Made by a program: the position numbers and the translations under genes. Shown one piece after another: positions 37,779-47,406 of a stretch of DNA of 60,613 nt (positions are counted from its first letter, which is position 1; every line of letters begins with the position of its first letter). Under the pieces are notes generated by a model, which did not search any database, had not been told where the DNA came from, and saw only the letters and a program-made list of their open reading frames with translations. Origin of the DNA: an uncultured Polycyclovorans sp. (GTDB lineage Bacteria > Pseudomonadota > Gammaproteobacteria > Nevskiales > Nevskiaceae). Location: contig CAKZHZ010000006.1 of NCBI GenBank assembly GCA_936928855.1, positions 1-60,613 of the forward strand. The letters run 5' to 3'.

Positions 37779-39340
37779 GCGAAACACGCCTGCTCACCCT
37801 GGATGTTGGTACGCAGAGCGTTCGTGCATTGGTCTTCGATGACGCGGGCAGGGTGATCGACAAGGCGCAGCAGCCCTTTCTTCCGCCCTACCAAGTGCCG
37901 TCGCCCGGCGGCGCTGAACAGGATCCTGAGGTTTACTGGCGCGGCGTTTGCGCCGTCTGTCAGCAACTTTGGGCACAGGGACGCGTTGCGCCCGCAGCGA
38001 TCGCCGGCCTTTCGATGACCACCCAGCGTGCCACCGTGATCTGCGTGGATGCCGAGGGGCAGGTGCTGCGACCGGCGATCGTCTGGCTGGACCAGCGTCG
38101 CTGTACCCGCCCTCCGCCGTTGGGGCCGTGGTGGTCGGGGTTATTCGCTATGGCCAGGGTGGGGGATCTGATTGGTCATCTGCAGGCGCAGGCAGAAGCC
38201 AACTGGCTGGCGCAGCATGAACCGGCACTCTGGGCGAGGACGGCACGGTTCCTGTTCTTGTCCGGTTGGCTGCATTTCAGGCTGCTGGGACGGTATGTCG
38301 ACGCCCAGGCTGCGCAGGTGGGATACGTTCCTTTCGATTATCGACGCCTGAATTGGGCACGGGCCGGGGATTTCAAGTGGCGCGCATTGGCGATCCGCCC
38401 AGCCCAGCTGCCAGATCTGGTGGCGCCAGGGGGGCTCATGGGGCGCGTGCGTCCACAAGCCGCAGCGGCCATGGGGCTGCCCGCCGGGGTGCCGGTCGTG
38501 GCCAGTGCGGCCGACAAGGCCTGCGAAGTGTTGGGGTGTGGCGCGTTGACGCCGGAGGTGGCGCAGCTTTCGTATGGGACCTCGGCCACCATCAACACCA
38601 CGCAGACCCGGTATGTCGAAGTACAACGCCACCTGCCGGCCTATCCCGCTGCACTGCCCGGTGCGTGGAACACGGAAATCCAGCTGTATCGTGGATTCTG
38701 GATGGTCAACTGGTTCATGCGTGAGTTCGCGCATGCGGAGCAGGCCGAAGCCCGGCGCCAGGGTGTTCCGGTCGAGCACCTTTTCGATCGGCTGCTGGCA
38801 TCCGTGTCCGCCGGCAGTCAGGGTCTGATGCTGCAGCCCTACTGGACGCCCGGGATCCGCGACCCGGGACCCGAGGCCAAGGGTGCGGTCATCGGTTTCG
38901 GCGATGTGCACACCCGCGCCCACTTCTACCGGGCGTTGGTGGAGGGGTTGATCTATGGCCTGCGTGCCGGCAAGGAGCAGATCGAGCGCCGGCTCGGCCA
39001 CCCGCTGACGGTGGTCCGTGTCTCGGGCGGTGGTGCGCAGAGCGATGCCATCCTGCAGATCACTGCCGATATTCTCGGACAGCCGGTGGAGCGTCCGGTG
39101 GTCACCGAAACCTCGGCGCTGGGTGCCGCCATCAACCTTGCGGTCGGTCTGGGTGTGTATCGCGATACGGCATCGGCCGTTGCGGCCATGACCCGGGTCG
39201 GGCAGCGATTCCTGCCCGACCCGGCGCCGCAGGCGCAGTACGATGCCCTGTACCGGCAAGTCTACCGGCCGCTTTATGGCCGTTTGCGGCCGCTGTATCA
39301 CCGTATCCGCGAGATCACCGGTTATCCGGCGTTGGACTGA
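37775..39340 (+). CDS. FGGY-family carbohydrate kinase
   Basis: 521 residues. The phosphate-1 loop is LTLDVGTQSVRALVFD, followed by WLDQRR, adenosine-site VSGGGAQSDAILQITADILG and LGAAINLAVGLG. It is of the FGGY fold (glycerol, xylulose and related kinases) but is not a canonical GlpK, and the order AADKACEVLGCGAL then YGTSATINT marks a distinct subfamily. Encoded 4 bp overlapping the GlpD-like gene. A pathway of kinase then dehydrogenase acting on glycerol or another polyol is the obvious reading, with the AGPS-like oxidase as third step. Substrate unproven. Confidence 0.9.
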   Translation: MSETRLLTLDVGTQSVRALVFDDAGRVIDKAQQPFLPPYQVPSPGGAEQDPEVYWRGVCAVCQQLWAQGRVAPAAIAGLSMTTQRATVICVDAEGQVLRPAIVWLDQRRCTRPPPLGPWWSGLFAMARVGDLIGHLQAQAEANWLAQHEPALWARTARFLFLSGWLHFRLLGRYVDAQAAQVGYVPFDYRRLNWARAGDFKWRALAIRPAQLPDLVAPGGLMGRVRPQAAAAMGLPAGVPVVASAADKACEVLGCGALTPEVAQLSYGTSATINTTQTRYVEVQRHLPAYPAALPGAWNTEIQLYRGFWMVNWFMREFAHAEQAEARRQGVPVEHLFDRLLASVSAGSQGLMLQPYWTPGIRDPGPEAKGAVIGFGDVHTRAHFYRALVEGLIYGLRAGKEQIERRLGHPLTVVRVSGGGAQSDAILQITADILGQPVERPVVTETSALGAAINLAVGLGVYRDTASAVAAMTRVGQRFLPDPAPQAQYDALYRQVYRPLYGRLRPLYHRIREITGYPALD

Positions 39341-39341
39341 C

Positions 39342-39767
39342 TCACAGGGGCGGCTGGCCGGCGCCGGTCGGATCGACATGCCACGCCGGTGGCGGCAGTG
39401 TTGGCGTGAACCCAGGCTGACAATGCTCCGCGGTGACATGTGTGTACAGGCCGCCTCGGACATTGAACACCGCCGTCAGGCGCATGAAACGCGGCATGGT
39501 GGCTGCCACAAGGTCGTCCAGGATTTGATTGGTGACAGCTTCGTGGAAGCAGCCTTCGTCGCGGAAGCTCCAGATATACAGTTTGAGTGACTTCAGCTCG
39601 ATGCAAGCCGAGTCAGCGATGTATTCAAGGTAGAGCGTGCCGAAATCCGGCTGGCCGGTCTTGGGGCACAGGCAGGTGAACTCCGGAATCCGCATGCGGA
39701 TCACGAAATCGCGCTGCGGCGCCGGGTTGGAGAAGGTTTCGAGCGTTTTGCTGGGTTGGCTGACCAT
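39342..39767 (-). CDS. queF: NADPH-dependent 7-cyano-7-deazaguanine (preQ0) reductase
   Basis: 141 residues, the short YkvM-type QueF. Catalytic Cys in FTCLCPKTGQPDF and the QueF motif ELKSLKLYIWSFRDEGCFHE. Reduces the nitrile of preQ0 to preQ1 in queuosine synthesis. ATG 39767 is chosen because similarity begins just after it. Converges with the FGGY gene with one base between stops and is divergent from smc. Confidence 0.95.
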   Translation of the reverse strand: MVSQPSKTLETFSNPAPQRDFVIRMRIPEFTCLCPKTGQPDFGTLYLEYIADSACIELKSLKLYIWSFRDEGCFHEAVTNQILDDLVAATMPRFMRLTAVFNVRGGLYTHVTAEHCQPGFTPTLPPPAWHVDPTGAGQPPL

Positions 39768-39848
39768 GTTGGGGGCGCTTGTCAAAGCGTCATAATTTAC
39801 ACTGCCGCCTTTGCCCTTATGGGCCGTGCCAGTAAATCCTAGCCATTC

Positions 39849-42800
39849 ATGCGACTGTCGGGCATCAAACTCGCCGGGTTCAAGTCCTTCGTGGACCCGA
39901 CCCATCTGCCGCTTCCCGCCAACCTGACCAGCGTGGTCGGGCCCAACGGCTGCGGAAAATCCAACATCATCGACGCGGTGCGCTGGGTGCTCGGTGAGAC
40001 CAGCATGAAGAATCTGCGCGGTGCCGACGCCGAGGATGTCATCTTCAACGGCTCGAAGTCGCGCAAACCGGTCGGTCGCGCCAGCGTGGAGTTACTGTTC
40101 GACAACAGTGACGGGCAGGTCACCGGTGCCTATGCCGCCTACAGTGAAATCTCGGTGCGCCGCGAACTGACCCGCGATGGCAGCTCGCAGTACTTCCTGA
40201 ACGGGCGCAAATGTCTCAAGCGCGACGTCACCGACCTGTTCCTGGGCACAGGGCTGGGGGGCAAGAACCAATACGCCATCATCGAGCAGGGCATGGTCAG
40301 CCGCATGATCGAAGCCAAGCCCGAGGAGCTTCGTCACTGGTTGGAAGAGGCGGCGGGCATCAGCAAGTACAAGGACCGCCGCCGCGAAACCGAGAGCCGG
40401 ATCCGCCAGACCCGCGAGAATCTGGACCGACTCAACGACGTGCGGACCGAGTTGCAGGGGCGGCTTGAGGTACTCCAGCGTCAGGCCGCCAATGCCGAGA
40501 AGTACAAACAGCTCAAGGCAGATGAGCGGCGGCTCAAGGCGGAACTGTTGTTGTTGCGCACCCGCCAGCTCGAGGCGGAACAGGCCAGTCAGCAGGCCGC
40601 TATCGAGGCGCGCGAGGCCTCCGCGCAGCAGTCCCGTGCGGCGTTGGAGGCTGCCCAGCAGCAGCGCGCCGATGCCGAAGCGCGCCTGCGCGCCAGCCAG
40701 GAGGCGATTCATGAGGCCCAGACCCGCCTGTACGAATGCGAGGCGTCCCAGGCGCAGGCACAGCAGACGCTGGCACACACCCGCGAGCTGCAGCAGCTGC
40801 AGCAGCGGGAGCGGGAAGGGGTGGAACGGGGGCTGGGCGAGCTGGGTGAGCGGATCACCCGTGAGCAGCAGCGGCTGGACCAGGCACGTGAACAGCTGGT
40901 GCAGCTGGATGAAGCCTTCGCCCGAGCCGAAGCGGAGGAGCAGTCGGCGCAGTCGGCGCTGATCGAAGCTGAGGACGCGTTGGCCCAGGCCCAGAAGGCC
41001 TGGGACCTGTTCACCCACGACGCTGAAGCACCGCTGACGCAGACCGAGGCCGAACGGGTACGCGTCCAGGCCCTGGAACGCAGCCGCTTTCAGGCGCAGG
41101 AGCGCCTCAAGCGGATCGAGCAGGAGCTGGCCAGCCTCAATGTGGAGGCGGTTCAGCAGAGCCTGCAGGAAGCAGAAACGGAACTGGCCGACCTGCAGGT
41201 TCAGGTCACCGAGCACCAGCAGCGGTTGACCGAAGTCGACCAGCAGCTCAGCCAGGTGCGTGAGACACGTCGGGCGGACGAGGCCACGTTGCACGATGCG
41301 AGGCAGCAGCAGCAATCCGTAAAGGGCCGGCTGTCATCGCTGGAAACCTTGCAGCAGGCAGCCATGCGGCGGGATGACGCCGAGCTCAATCAATGGTTGC
41401 AGCAGCAGCAGTTACAGCAGGCACCGCGCCTTGCCCAGGTGCTGGACGTGACACCGGGCTGGGAGGCGGCCGTCGAGCAGGTGCTGGAGGGGCTGCTGCA
41501 GGCGCCGGTGCTCGATCGCCTGGATCAGCGGTCCTGGCCTGCCCAGGGGCCCAAGGCCGGCCTGACCGTGATGGATGGCGCCCTGCGACGCGGCGAGCGG
41601 GGGCTGGCGCAGCATGTGCGGGGCCCCGGAGCGGTATTGGCGGTCCTGGCCGAAATTGAGCCTGTCTCCTCGCCGGAGGACCTCGCCGCCCGTCGGGGCG
41701 CGTTGGCACCCGGTGCCTCCTGTATCACCCCGCAAGGCCTCTGGGGCGGTCGTGACTGGCTGCGGTACCCGCGCGGGGGAGATGACAACAAGGGCGTGAT
41801 CGTCCGCGGGCGCCTCATTCAGGAGCTTCGTGATGAGCTGGAGCGTGTCGAGACACGCATTGCCCGACTGGATGGCACGGTCCGCGAGCAGGTCGAACAG
41901 ATGCAGCGACTGGAGGCGGAGCGCCGCTCCCTGGCCGCGCAGTTTGAACAGAGTCGCAGCCGCCATGCCCAGAAGCTGGCGGTGCAGCAATCCCAGCAGG
42001 TGCGGCTCGAACAGATGCAGGCCCGACAGGCACGGCTGCTGGCCGAGCAGGAAGAAGCCGCGGGTGCCATGCAGTCGTCCGAACAGGAACTGGGCTCGGC
42101 GCGTGCCCGCCTGACCGACCTTGAAACTGTTGCCGCGGCCCTGAAGCAGCAACGTGGTGAGGTGCAGCAAACCCTGGCGAAGCGGCGGGACGACGTGCAG
42201 CGCGCCCGTGCCCACCTTGCCGGTCAGCAGTCGAACCGCAACCAGCAGCAGGTGCAGCGCGCGTCGCGGCAATCGGCGCTGTCCGGGATGGAACAGGGAC
42301 TCAATGAACTGGTGCAACGCCATCAGGCGATGGCGGCGCAGGTGCAGAGCAACGCCGACAAGGCTGAGCAATGGGCACAGCCGCTGGCGGAACAGGAAGC
42401 CGCGCTGACGCAGGCGCAGCAGACGGCGGGCGCCGCGCGCGAGCAGCTGCGACAGGTCCGGCAGCAGGCCGAGGGGGTTGAGCAGGGGCTGGTTCAGGCC
42501 CAGCAGGCTCTGATGACTGCCGAGCAGCAGCGCGAAGCGGCAGGCGAGGCCGTGCAGGTCGCGCGGCTCGCGGCCGAAAACAGCCGCGCCCGTGGCGAGG
42601 CGTTGGTGGGCCAGCTGGCGGAAACCGGGTTCGAGAGAAGCGCCCTGGAGGCCTCCGTGGCGGCTGACGCCGAGCCGGCGGCCTGGGAAGGCGAGTTGTC
42701 GGCGGTCCTGCGGCGAGTCGAGCGTCTGGGGGCCATCAACCTGGCGGCGATTCAGGAGCTCGAGGAGGGCCAGGCGCGCGCGGAATATCTGGATACGCAA

Positions 42801-43355
42801 CATGCTGACCTTGTCGGCGCGCTGGAAACGCTCGAAGCGGCGATGCAGAAGATCGATACCGAAACCAAGGCCCTGTTCCGGGATACCTTCGACCGCGTCA
42901 ACACGGTCTTCGTGGATCGTTTTCCGAAACTCTTCGGTGGGGGAGAGGCGTACCTGGAGCTGACCGGTGACGATCTGCTCGACACCGGTGTGCGGGTGAT
43001 GGCGCGCCCGCCGGGCAAGCGCAACTCCACCATCCAGCTACTGTCGGGTGGCGAGAAGGCGATGACTGCCGTTGCGCTGCTGCTCGCGCTGTTCCAGTTG
43101 AACCCGGCGCCGTTCTGTCTCATGGACGAAGTGGACGCACCGCTGGACGACGCCAACGTCGGCCGTTTTTGCGATGTGGTGCGGGAAATGTCGGAAGCGG
43201 TTCAATTCATTATCATTACCCACAACAAAATCACCATGGAACTGGCCGCGCATCTGCACGGCGTCACCATGCAGGAGCCAGGCGTGTCCCGTCTGGTGAG
43301 CGTGGACGTCCAGCAGGCGGTGGCCCTGACCGAAGATCGAGAGGCCGTGGCATGA
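39849..43355 (+). CDS. smc: Chromosome segregation protein SMC
   Basis: 1168 residues. N-terminal Walker A VVGPNGCGKSNIIDAVRW; two long Gln/Glu/Ala-rich coiled coils (about 170-500 and 660-1000); a central hinge around GLLQAPVLDRLDQR to RGRLIQELRDEL; C-terminal signature LLSGGEKAMTAVALL and Walker B FCLMDEVDAPLDD. Condenses and segregates chromosomes with ScpAB, which are not in the window. Having SMC and not MukB fits many non-enteric gammaproteobacteria. The stop overlaps zipA. Confidence 0.97.
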   Translation: MRLSGIKLAGFKSFVDPTHLPLPANLTSVVGPNGCGKSNIIDAVRWVLGETSMKNLRGADAEDVIFNGSKSRKPVGRASVELLFDNSDGQVTGAYAAYSEISVRRELTRDGSSQYFLNGRKCLKRDVTDLFLGTGLGGKNQYAIIEQGMVSRMIEAKPEELRHWLEEAAGISKYKDRRRETESRIRQTRENLDRLNDVRTELQGRLEVLQRQAANAEKYKQLKADERRLKAELLLLRTRQLEAEQASQQAAIEAREASAQQSRAALEAAQQQRADAEARLRASQEAIHEAQTRLYECEASQAQAQQTLAHTRELQQLQQREREGVERGLGELGERITREQQRLDQAREQLVQLDEAFARAEAEEQSAQSALIEAEDALAQAQKAWDLFTHDAEAPLTQTEAERVRVQALERSRFQAQERLKRIEQELASLNVEAVQQSLQEAETELADLQVQVTEHQQRLTEVDQQLSQVRETRRADEATLHDARQQQQSVKGRLSSLETLQQAAMRRDDAELNQWLQQQQLQQAPRLAQVLDVTPGWEAAVEQVLEGLLQAPVLDRLDQRSWPAQGPKAGLTVMDGALRRGERGLAQHVRGPGAVLAVLAEIEPVSSPEDLAARRGALAPGASCITPQGLWGGRDWLRYPRGGDDNKGVIVRGRLIQELRDELERVETRIARLDGTVREQVEQMQRLEAERRSLAAQFEQSRSRHAQKLAVQQSQQVRLEQMQARQARLLAEQEEAAGAMQSSEQELGSARARLTDLETVAAALKQQRGEVQQTLAKRRDDVQRARAHLAGQQSNRNQQQVQRASRQSALSGMEQGLNELVQRHQAMAAQVQSNADKAEQWAQPLAEQEAALTQAQQTAGAAREQLRQVRQQAEGVEQGLVQAQQALMTAEQQREAAGEAVQVARLAAENSRARGEALVGQLAETGFERSALEASVAADAEPAAWEGELSAVLRRVERLGAINLAAIQELEEGQARAEYLDTQHADLVGALETLEAAMQKIDTETKALFRDTFDRVNTVFVDRFPKLFGGGEAYLELTGDDLLDTGVRVMARPPGKRNSTIQLLSGGEKAMTAVALLLALFQLNPAPFCLMDEVDAPLDDANVGRFCDVVREMSEAVQFIIITHNKITMELAAHLHGVTMQEPGVSRLVSVDVQQAVALTEDREAVA

Positions 43356-44188
43356 GCATCTTGCAGTGGGCATTGCTCATATTGGGCGTGGCGGTGGTCG
43401 TGGCCATCGTGGTCGTGAGCCGTCGGGAGCGCGCCGGCAGCGGCGACCGCTGGACACCGCCTTCTGCTGGTGGCAAGTCGCGTAGCCTGCCCGGAGCCGA
43501 TCAGATGGATATCTTCGGTGCCACGGGGCAGTTCGACGAGTTCGGAGTGGGGCGGCCGCGAAAGCGCGCCAACCCGGTAATGGAGCCGCCCAAGGCGCCC
43601 GGCGAGTCAGCCGACCTGTTTGCGGGTGAATCCGAAGCGGCGCCGGTTACGGCGGAGCCACCGGTTCCGGCCTTCGTGAAGGCGCGGCAGGCGCCGACAG
43701 TGTCAAGCACGCCGGCCTCCGGTTCCGCCAGCCCTGAGCCCGTGTCGATCCCGGCCGCCGCCCCGGTAGAGGATGAGGAGGAGCTGGTGGTGCTGTTCGT
43801 CGCTGAACGCGATGGCAAGGCAATCCCGGGCGAGCGGCTGCACGCCGCATTGCAGGCGCAGCGTCTGAGTTTCGGGGCCAAGCAGATCTATCACCGGGTC
43901 ACCAATGGCATGGTGCAATTCAGCGTTGCCAGCATCATCAAGCCTGGTGAGCTGGATCCGGCGCAAGCTGCGTCGTTTTCGACGCCCGGGCTGACGGTCT
44001 TCATGACCTTGCCGGGGCCATTGAAGCCGGTGGCCTGCCTTGATGACATGTTCAGCACCTGTGATCGGCTGGCAGGTGCGCTCAATGCCGAGGTGTTTGA
44101 CCAGCGTCGCGAGGTGCTCACCGATGACACGCGCCAGTCGCTCCGGCAGCGAATGGCCGAGTGGGCGCACGCACGCAAGTTGAGCTGA
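43352..44188 (+). CDS. zipA: Cell division protein ZipA
   Basis: 278 residues. N-terminal transmembrane anchor (SILQWALLILGVAVVVAIVV), then a Pro/Ala-rich linker (about 60-140), then the C-terminal FtsZ-binding domain with VVLFVAERDGKAIPGERL, QIYHRVTNGMVQFSVASI and VFMTLPGPLKP. Tethers FtsZ to the membrane. Start overlaps the smc stop as ATGA. Confidence 0.95.
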   Translation: MSILQWALLILGVAVVVAIVVVSRRERAGSGDRWTPPSAGGKSRSLPGADQMDIFGATGQFDEFGVGRPRKRANPVMEPPKAPGESADLFAGESEAAPVTAEPPVPAFVKARQAPTVSSTPASGSASPEPVSIPAAAPVEDEEELVVLFVAERDGKAIPGERLHAALQAQRLSFGAKQIYHRVTNGMVQFSVASIIKPGELDPAQAASFSTPGLTVFMTLPGPLKPVACLDDMFSTCDRLAGALNAEVFDQRREVLTDDTRQSLRQRMAEWAHARKLS

Positions 44189-44194
44189 CCGCGC

Positions 44195-46255
44195 ATGACC
44201 GCTGATGCGGAGCGCGCACGGCTGCAGGCCCTGCGCGATGAGATTCGCGCGCACGATCACTCCTATTACGTGCTGGACGCACCGACGGTCAGTGATGCCG
44301 AATACGACCGTCTGTTTCGCGCGTTGCAGGCGATCGAGACAGCGCACCCTGAATGGATAACGGCAGACTCGCCGACGCAGCGTGTCGGTGCTGCGCCTTC
44401 CGCACGTTTCGCTCCGGTTCGACATGCTGTGCCCATGCGATCGTTGGGCAACTGTTTTTCGGAGGAAGAGCTCGCCGAGTTCGACCGTCGCGTATGCGAG
44501 GGGATGGGCTGGTCGGTGGCAACCTATACCGCCGAGCCAAAGCTTGATGGCCTGGCCGTGAGCCTGCGATATGAAGAGGGCGTGCTGGTTCAAGGAGCGA
44601 CCCGTGGCGATGGGCAGACCGGAGAGGAGGTGACCGCCAACCTGCGTACCTTGCGCAGCATCCCGCTGCGTTTGAGCGGCGATGTACCCCGTCTGCTCGA
44701 AGTGCGTGGCGAAGTGTTCCTGCCGCTGGAGGGATTCGCGCGCCTCAACCAGCAGCAGGAGGCCCGCGGCGAGAAGACCTACGTCAATCCGCGCAATGCC
44801 GCTGCGGGCGCTTTGCGTCAACTTGATCCTGGCGTTACGGCGCGGCGACCACTGCAATTTCTGGCCTATGCAATCGGGGCGCATGAGGGCTGGCAATTGC
44901 CCGGCAGCCAGACCGAACTGCTGGCGGCGCTGCGCGCCCTCGGGCTGCCGGTGAGTGACCTGGTGCAACAGGTCAGTGGTGTGGAGGCCTGTCTCGGGTA
45001 CTACCGCGACCTGCTGTCCCGTCGCGCGGCGTTGCCCTTCGATATCGATGGGGTGGTCTACAAGGTGGACGATCTCGCTGCACGGGAAGAGCTGGGCTAC
45101 GTTGCCCGCGCGCCCCGGTGGGCCATCGCCCACAAATTCCCGGCCGAAGAAGCGCAGACCGAGTTGCTGGACGTCGAGTGGCAAGTCGGCCGCACCGGCG
45201 CCGTGACCCCGGTGGCTCGTTTGGCACCGGTTTTTGTCGGTGGTGCAACGGTCTCCAATGCCACCTTGCACAATGTGGATGAGATCCGGCGCAAGGATCT
45301 GCATATCGGTGACCGGGTGATCGTACGTCGGGCCGGTGACGTCATTCCTGAGGTGCGGAGCGTCGTGTTGGAGCACCGGCCTGCAGACGCGAAGCCTGTG
45401 GTGCTGCCTTCGGCCTGTCCGGTATGCGGTAGCGTGATCGAGCGCCCCGAGGGTGAGGCGGTGGCGCGCTGCAGTGGCGGGTTGACCTGTCAGGCCCAGT
45501 TGCATGCCGGGTTGCTGCACGCCGTTTCGCGTCGCGCGCTGGATATTGAGGGGCTGGGGGACAAGCTGATCCAGCAATTGATCGATGAGCAGCTGGTCAA
45601 AGATCCCGCCGATCTGTTCGGTCTGTCGGTCGAAGCATTGGCCCGGTTGGAGCGGATGGGTGAGAAATCAGCCGCCAATGTGCATCAGGCGCTGGCGGCG
45701 GCGCGCAACACCACATTGCCGAGGCTGATTTTCGCGCTGGGCATCCGGGATGTCGGAGAAGCGACAGCGGACAGTCTGGCGCGCCACTTTGGCAGTCTGG
45801 AAGCCCTGATGGAGGCCTGTGAGGCGGACGCATCCACCGATGATCCGTCACTGAAGGATCGCGAGCGGCTTCCCCGCCTGCGCGGCGTTCAGGATGTGGG
45901 TATCGAGGTGGCGCGCAGTCTCGTGCACTGGTTCATGGACCCCCGTCACCGGGCGTTGCTGAAACGTCTGCAGGAGGCGGGCATGAGCTGGTCAGACCTT
46001 CCGACACGACCGGTCGAGGGTCCGCTGAGCGGACGCAGGTTTGTTATCACGGGCACTCTGCCCGAGGCGAGGGATGCGGTCGCAGCCCGTATCCAGGCCG
46101 CCGGAGGGCAGGTGGTGGGGAGTGTGTCGGCGAAGACCGATTTCCTCGTGGCTGGCGAGGCAGCGGGCTCCAAGCTTGCGAAGGCCCAGGCCCTGGGCGT
46201 GCCGGTGCTCGATTGGGCGGCACTGTTGACGATGGTGGCGCAGGGCGCTCCCTGA
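44195..46255 (+). CDS. ligA: NAD-dependent DNA ligase LigA
   Basis: 686 residues. Ia domain, adenylation domain with the nucleotidyl Lys116 in EPKLDGLAVSL, OB fold, zinc finger (CPVCGSVI then CSGGLTCQAQ), helix-hairpin-helix region, and C-terminal BRCT domain (GRRFVITGTLPEARDAV). Seals nicks in replication and repair. Starts 6 bp after zipA. Confidence 0.97.
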   Translation: MTADAERARLQALRDEIRAHDHSYYVLDAPTVSDAEYDRLFRALQAIETAHPEWITADSPTQRVGAAPSARFAPVRHAVPMRSLGNCFSEEELAEFDRRVCEGMGWSVATYTAEPKLDGLAVSLRYEEGVLVQGATRGDGQTGEEVTANLRTLRSIPLRLSGDVPRLLEVRGEVFLPLEGFARLNQQQEARGEKTYVNPRNAAAGALRQLDPGVTARRPLQFLAYAIGAHEGWQLPGSQTELLAALRALGLPVSDLVQQVSGVEACLGYYRDLLSRRAALPFDIDGVVYKVDDLAAREELGYVARAPRWAIAHKFPAEEAQTELLDVEWQVGRTGAVTPVARLAPVFVGGATVSNATLHNVDEIRRKDLHIGDRVIVRRAGDVIPEVRSVVLEHRPADAKPVVLPSACPVCGSVIERPEGEAVARCSGGLTCQAQLHAGLLHAVSRRALDIEGLGDKLIQQLIDEQLVKDPADLFGLSVEALARLERMGEKSAANVHQALAAARNTTLPRLIFALGIRDVGEATADSLARHFGSLEALMEACEADASTDDPSLKDRERLPRLRGVQDVGIEVARSLVHWFMDPRHRALLKRLQEAGMSWSDLPTRPVEGPLSGRRFVITGTLPEARDAVAARIQAAGGQVVGSVSAKTDFLVAGEAAGSKLAKAQALGVPVLDWAALLTMVAQGAP

Positions 46256-46285
46256 AGCTGCGCAGAAGGCAGCTCGCTGGCCGAA

Positions 46286-47383
46286 ATGCGGCACACTGGC
46301 CATGTGCTCACCTGGCTGACCCTGCTGATGTCGGTGCTGCGCCTGCTGATGTGGCTGGCGCTGTTGCTTTGGCTGCTGCCGTCCTGGTCAAGCTTGCAGG
46401 CCCACTGGGCGTTGCGGCAGCTGCCACCGGTAGCGGCAGTGGACGAGGCCCGTGCGCTTGCTGAGGAAACGCGCTACGCCGAAGCCTTGATGGTCTTGGA
46501 CCTCGCTCCGGGCACGCCCGAAGCGGCGCATCTGCGTGCCTCCATCGAAGCCTCGCAGCAGGATTGGCGCTATCGGGGACGACAGCTGCTGGTGGGCGCC
46601 TGGCACGGACAGGGAGAGACGCCGGAAGCCCTTGCCGGGGCCGTCGTGGCGGATTTGCTGGTGTTCGGTGATGTCCGCGATCTCGTGATTCAGGGACATC
46701 GTGCAGCGAGGGATGCGCCCGTCGATCCTGTCATCGTGGCCCTGTCGAGCCTGGGGCTGGTGTCGACCGCCACCCCCGCAGCCGACACCGGATTGGCCGT
46801 GCTGAAAGTGGGGCGTCGCAGTGGCGCGCTGAGTGGGCGTTTGTCCCGGCAATTGACGGACATGGGGCGGGATGCGGTGCGATCCGGCGATTTCGCGCCG
46901 CTGCGGACGGTGGCCCGGATGACGTCGGATATTGCCGATCAGACCGATCCGGCAATCGCGCTGAGGCTGCTCCGTTCGGTTCGGGGGGTCGACGATCTAC
47001 CGCACTTGCAACGCCTTGTCCGGTCACCGGAAACACGCTACGCGGTGTGGGCAGGAGGGGCGCCGGTATTGGATCTGAGTCGGCGTCATGGTCCGGACAT
47101 CGATCCGCTGCTGCGACAGGCGGCGCGCCATGGTCGGGACGGGGTGGTCTGGGTGGTGCGACAGTCTCCGCAGTTGCTGAGGGTGCACCCCCTTCTGGGC
47201 ACCATCAAGGCTTGGTACAAGGGGCATCTGCCTTCGTTGCTGGAGGCAGTCTGGCCGCAGCTTGCGCTGATGCTGCAGGGCCTGGTCATGGCGATGACCC
47301 TGCTGTCGGGTATTCGAGTGCTGGGCGCTGTACGCCCGTTGCGCACAAAAAAAGCGGGGGCCTTTCGGCCCCCGCTTTCGTGA
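46286..47383 (+). CDS. Unknown membrane protein with TPR-like centre
   Basis: 365 residues that I do not recognise. An N-terminal hydrophobic segment (about residues 8-33, rich in Leu and Trp) and a C-terminal one (about 325-345) flank a soluble region with helical repeats such as AEETRYAEALMVLDLAPGTPEAAHL, suggestive of TPR-like packing. The likely topology is one soluble domain held by two membrane helices. The last twelve codons coincide with the terminator of the opposite lipoprotein gene and encode KKAGAFRPP, so the C-terminus may be non-conserved. It follows ligA by 30 bp and may share its transcript. Confidence 0.6.
   Translation: MRHTGHVLTWLTLLMSVLRLLMWLALLLWLLPSWSSLQAHWALRQLPPVAAVDEARALAEETRYAEALMVLDLAPGTPEAAHLRASIEASQQDWRYRGRQLLVGAWHGQGETPEALAGAVVADLLVFGDVRDLVIQGHRAARDAPVDPVIVALSSLGLVSTATPAADTGLAVLKVGRRSGALSGRLSRQLTDMGRDAVRSGDFAPLRTVARMTSDIADQTDPAIALRLLRSVRGVDDLPHLQRLVRSPETRYAVWAGGAPVLDLSRRHGPDIDPLLRQAARHGRDGVVWVVRQSPQLLRVHPLLGTIKAWYKGHLPSLLEAVWPQLALMLQGLVMAMTLLSGIRVLGAVRPLRTKKAGAFRPPLS
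47347..47378 (-). terminator. Rho-independent terminator of the ompA-lipoprotein unit
   Basis: Perfect 12-bp stem AAAGCGGGGGCC (47351-47362) / GGCCCCCGCTTT (47367-47378) with a 4-nt loop. On the minus strand it is followed by seven T. It overlaps the 3' coding end of the convergent membrane-protein gene. Confidence 0.9.
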
Positions 47384-47406
47384 CAACAGTCAGTGATGCG
47401 CGACCG

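Noticed and set aside
40500..42600. Repetitive Gln/Glu-rich segment as tandem repeats
   Set aside because: It encodes the SMC coiled coils; there is no fixed repeat length at the DNA level.
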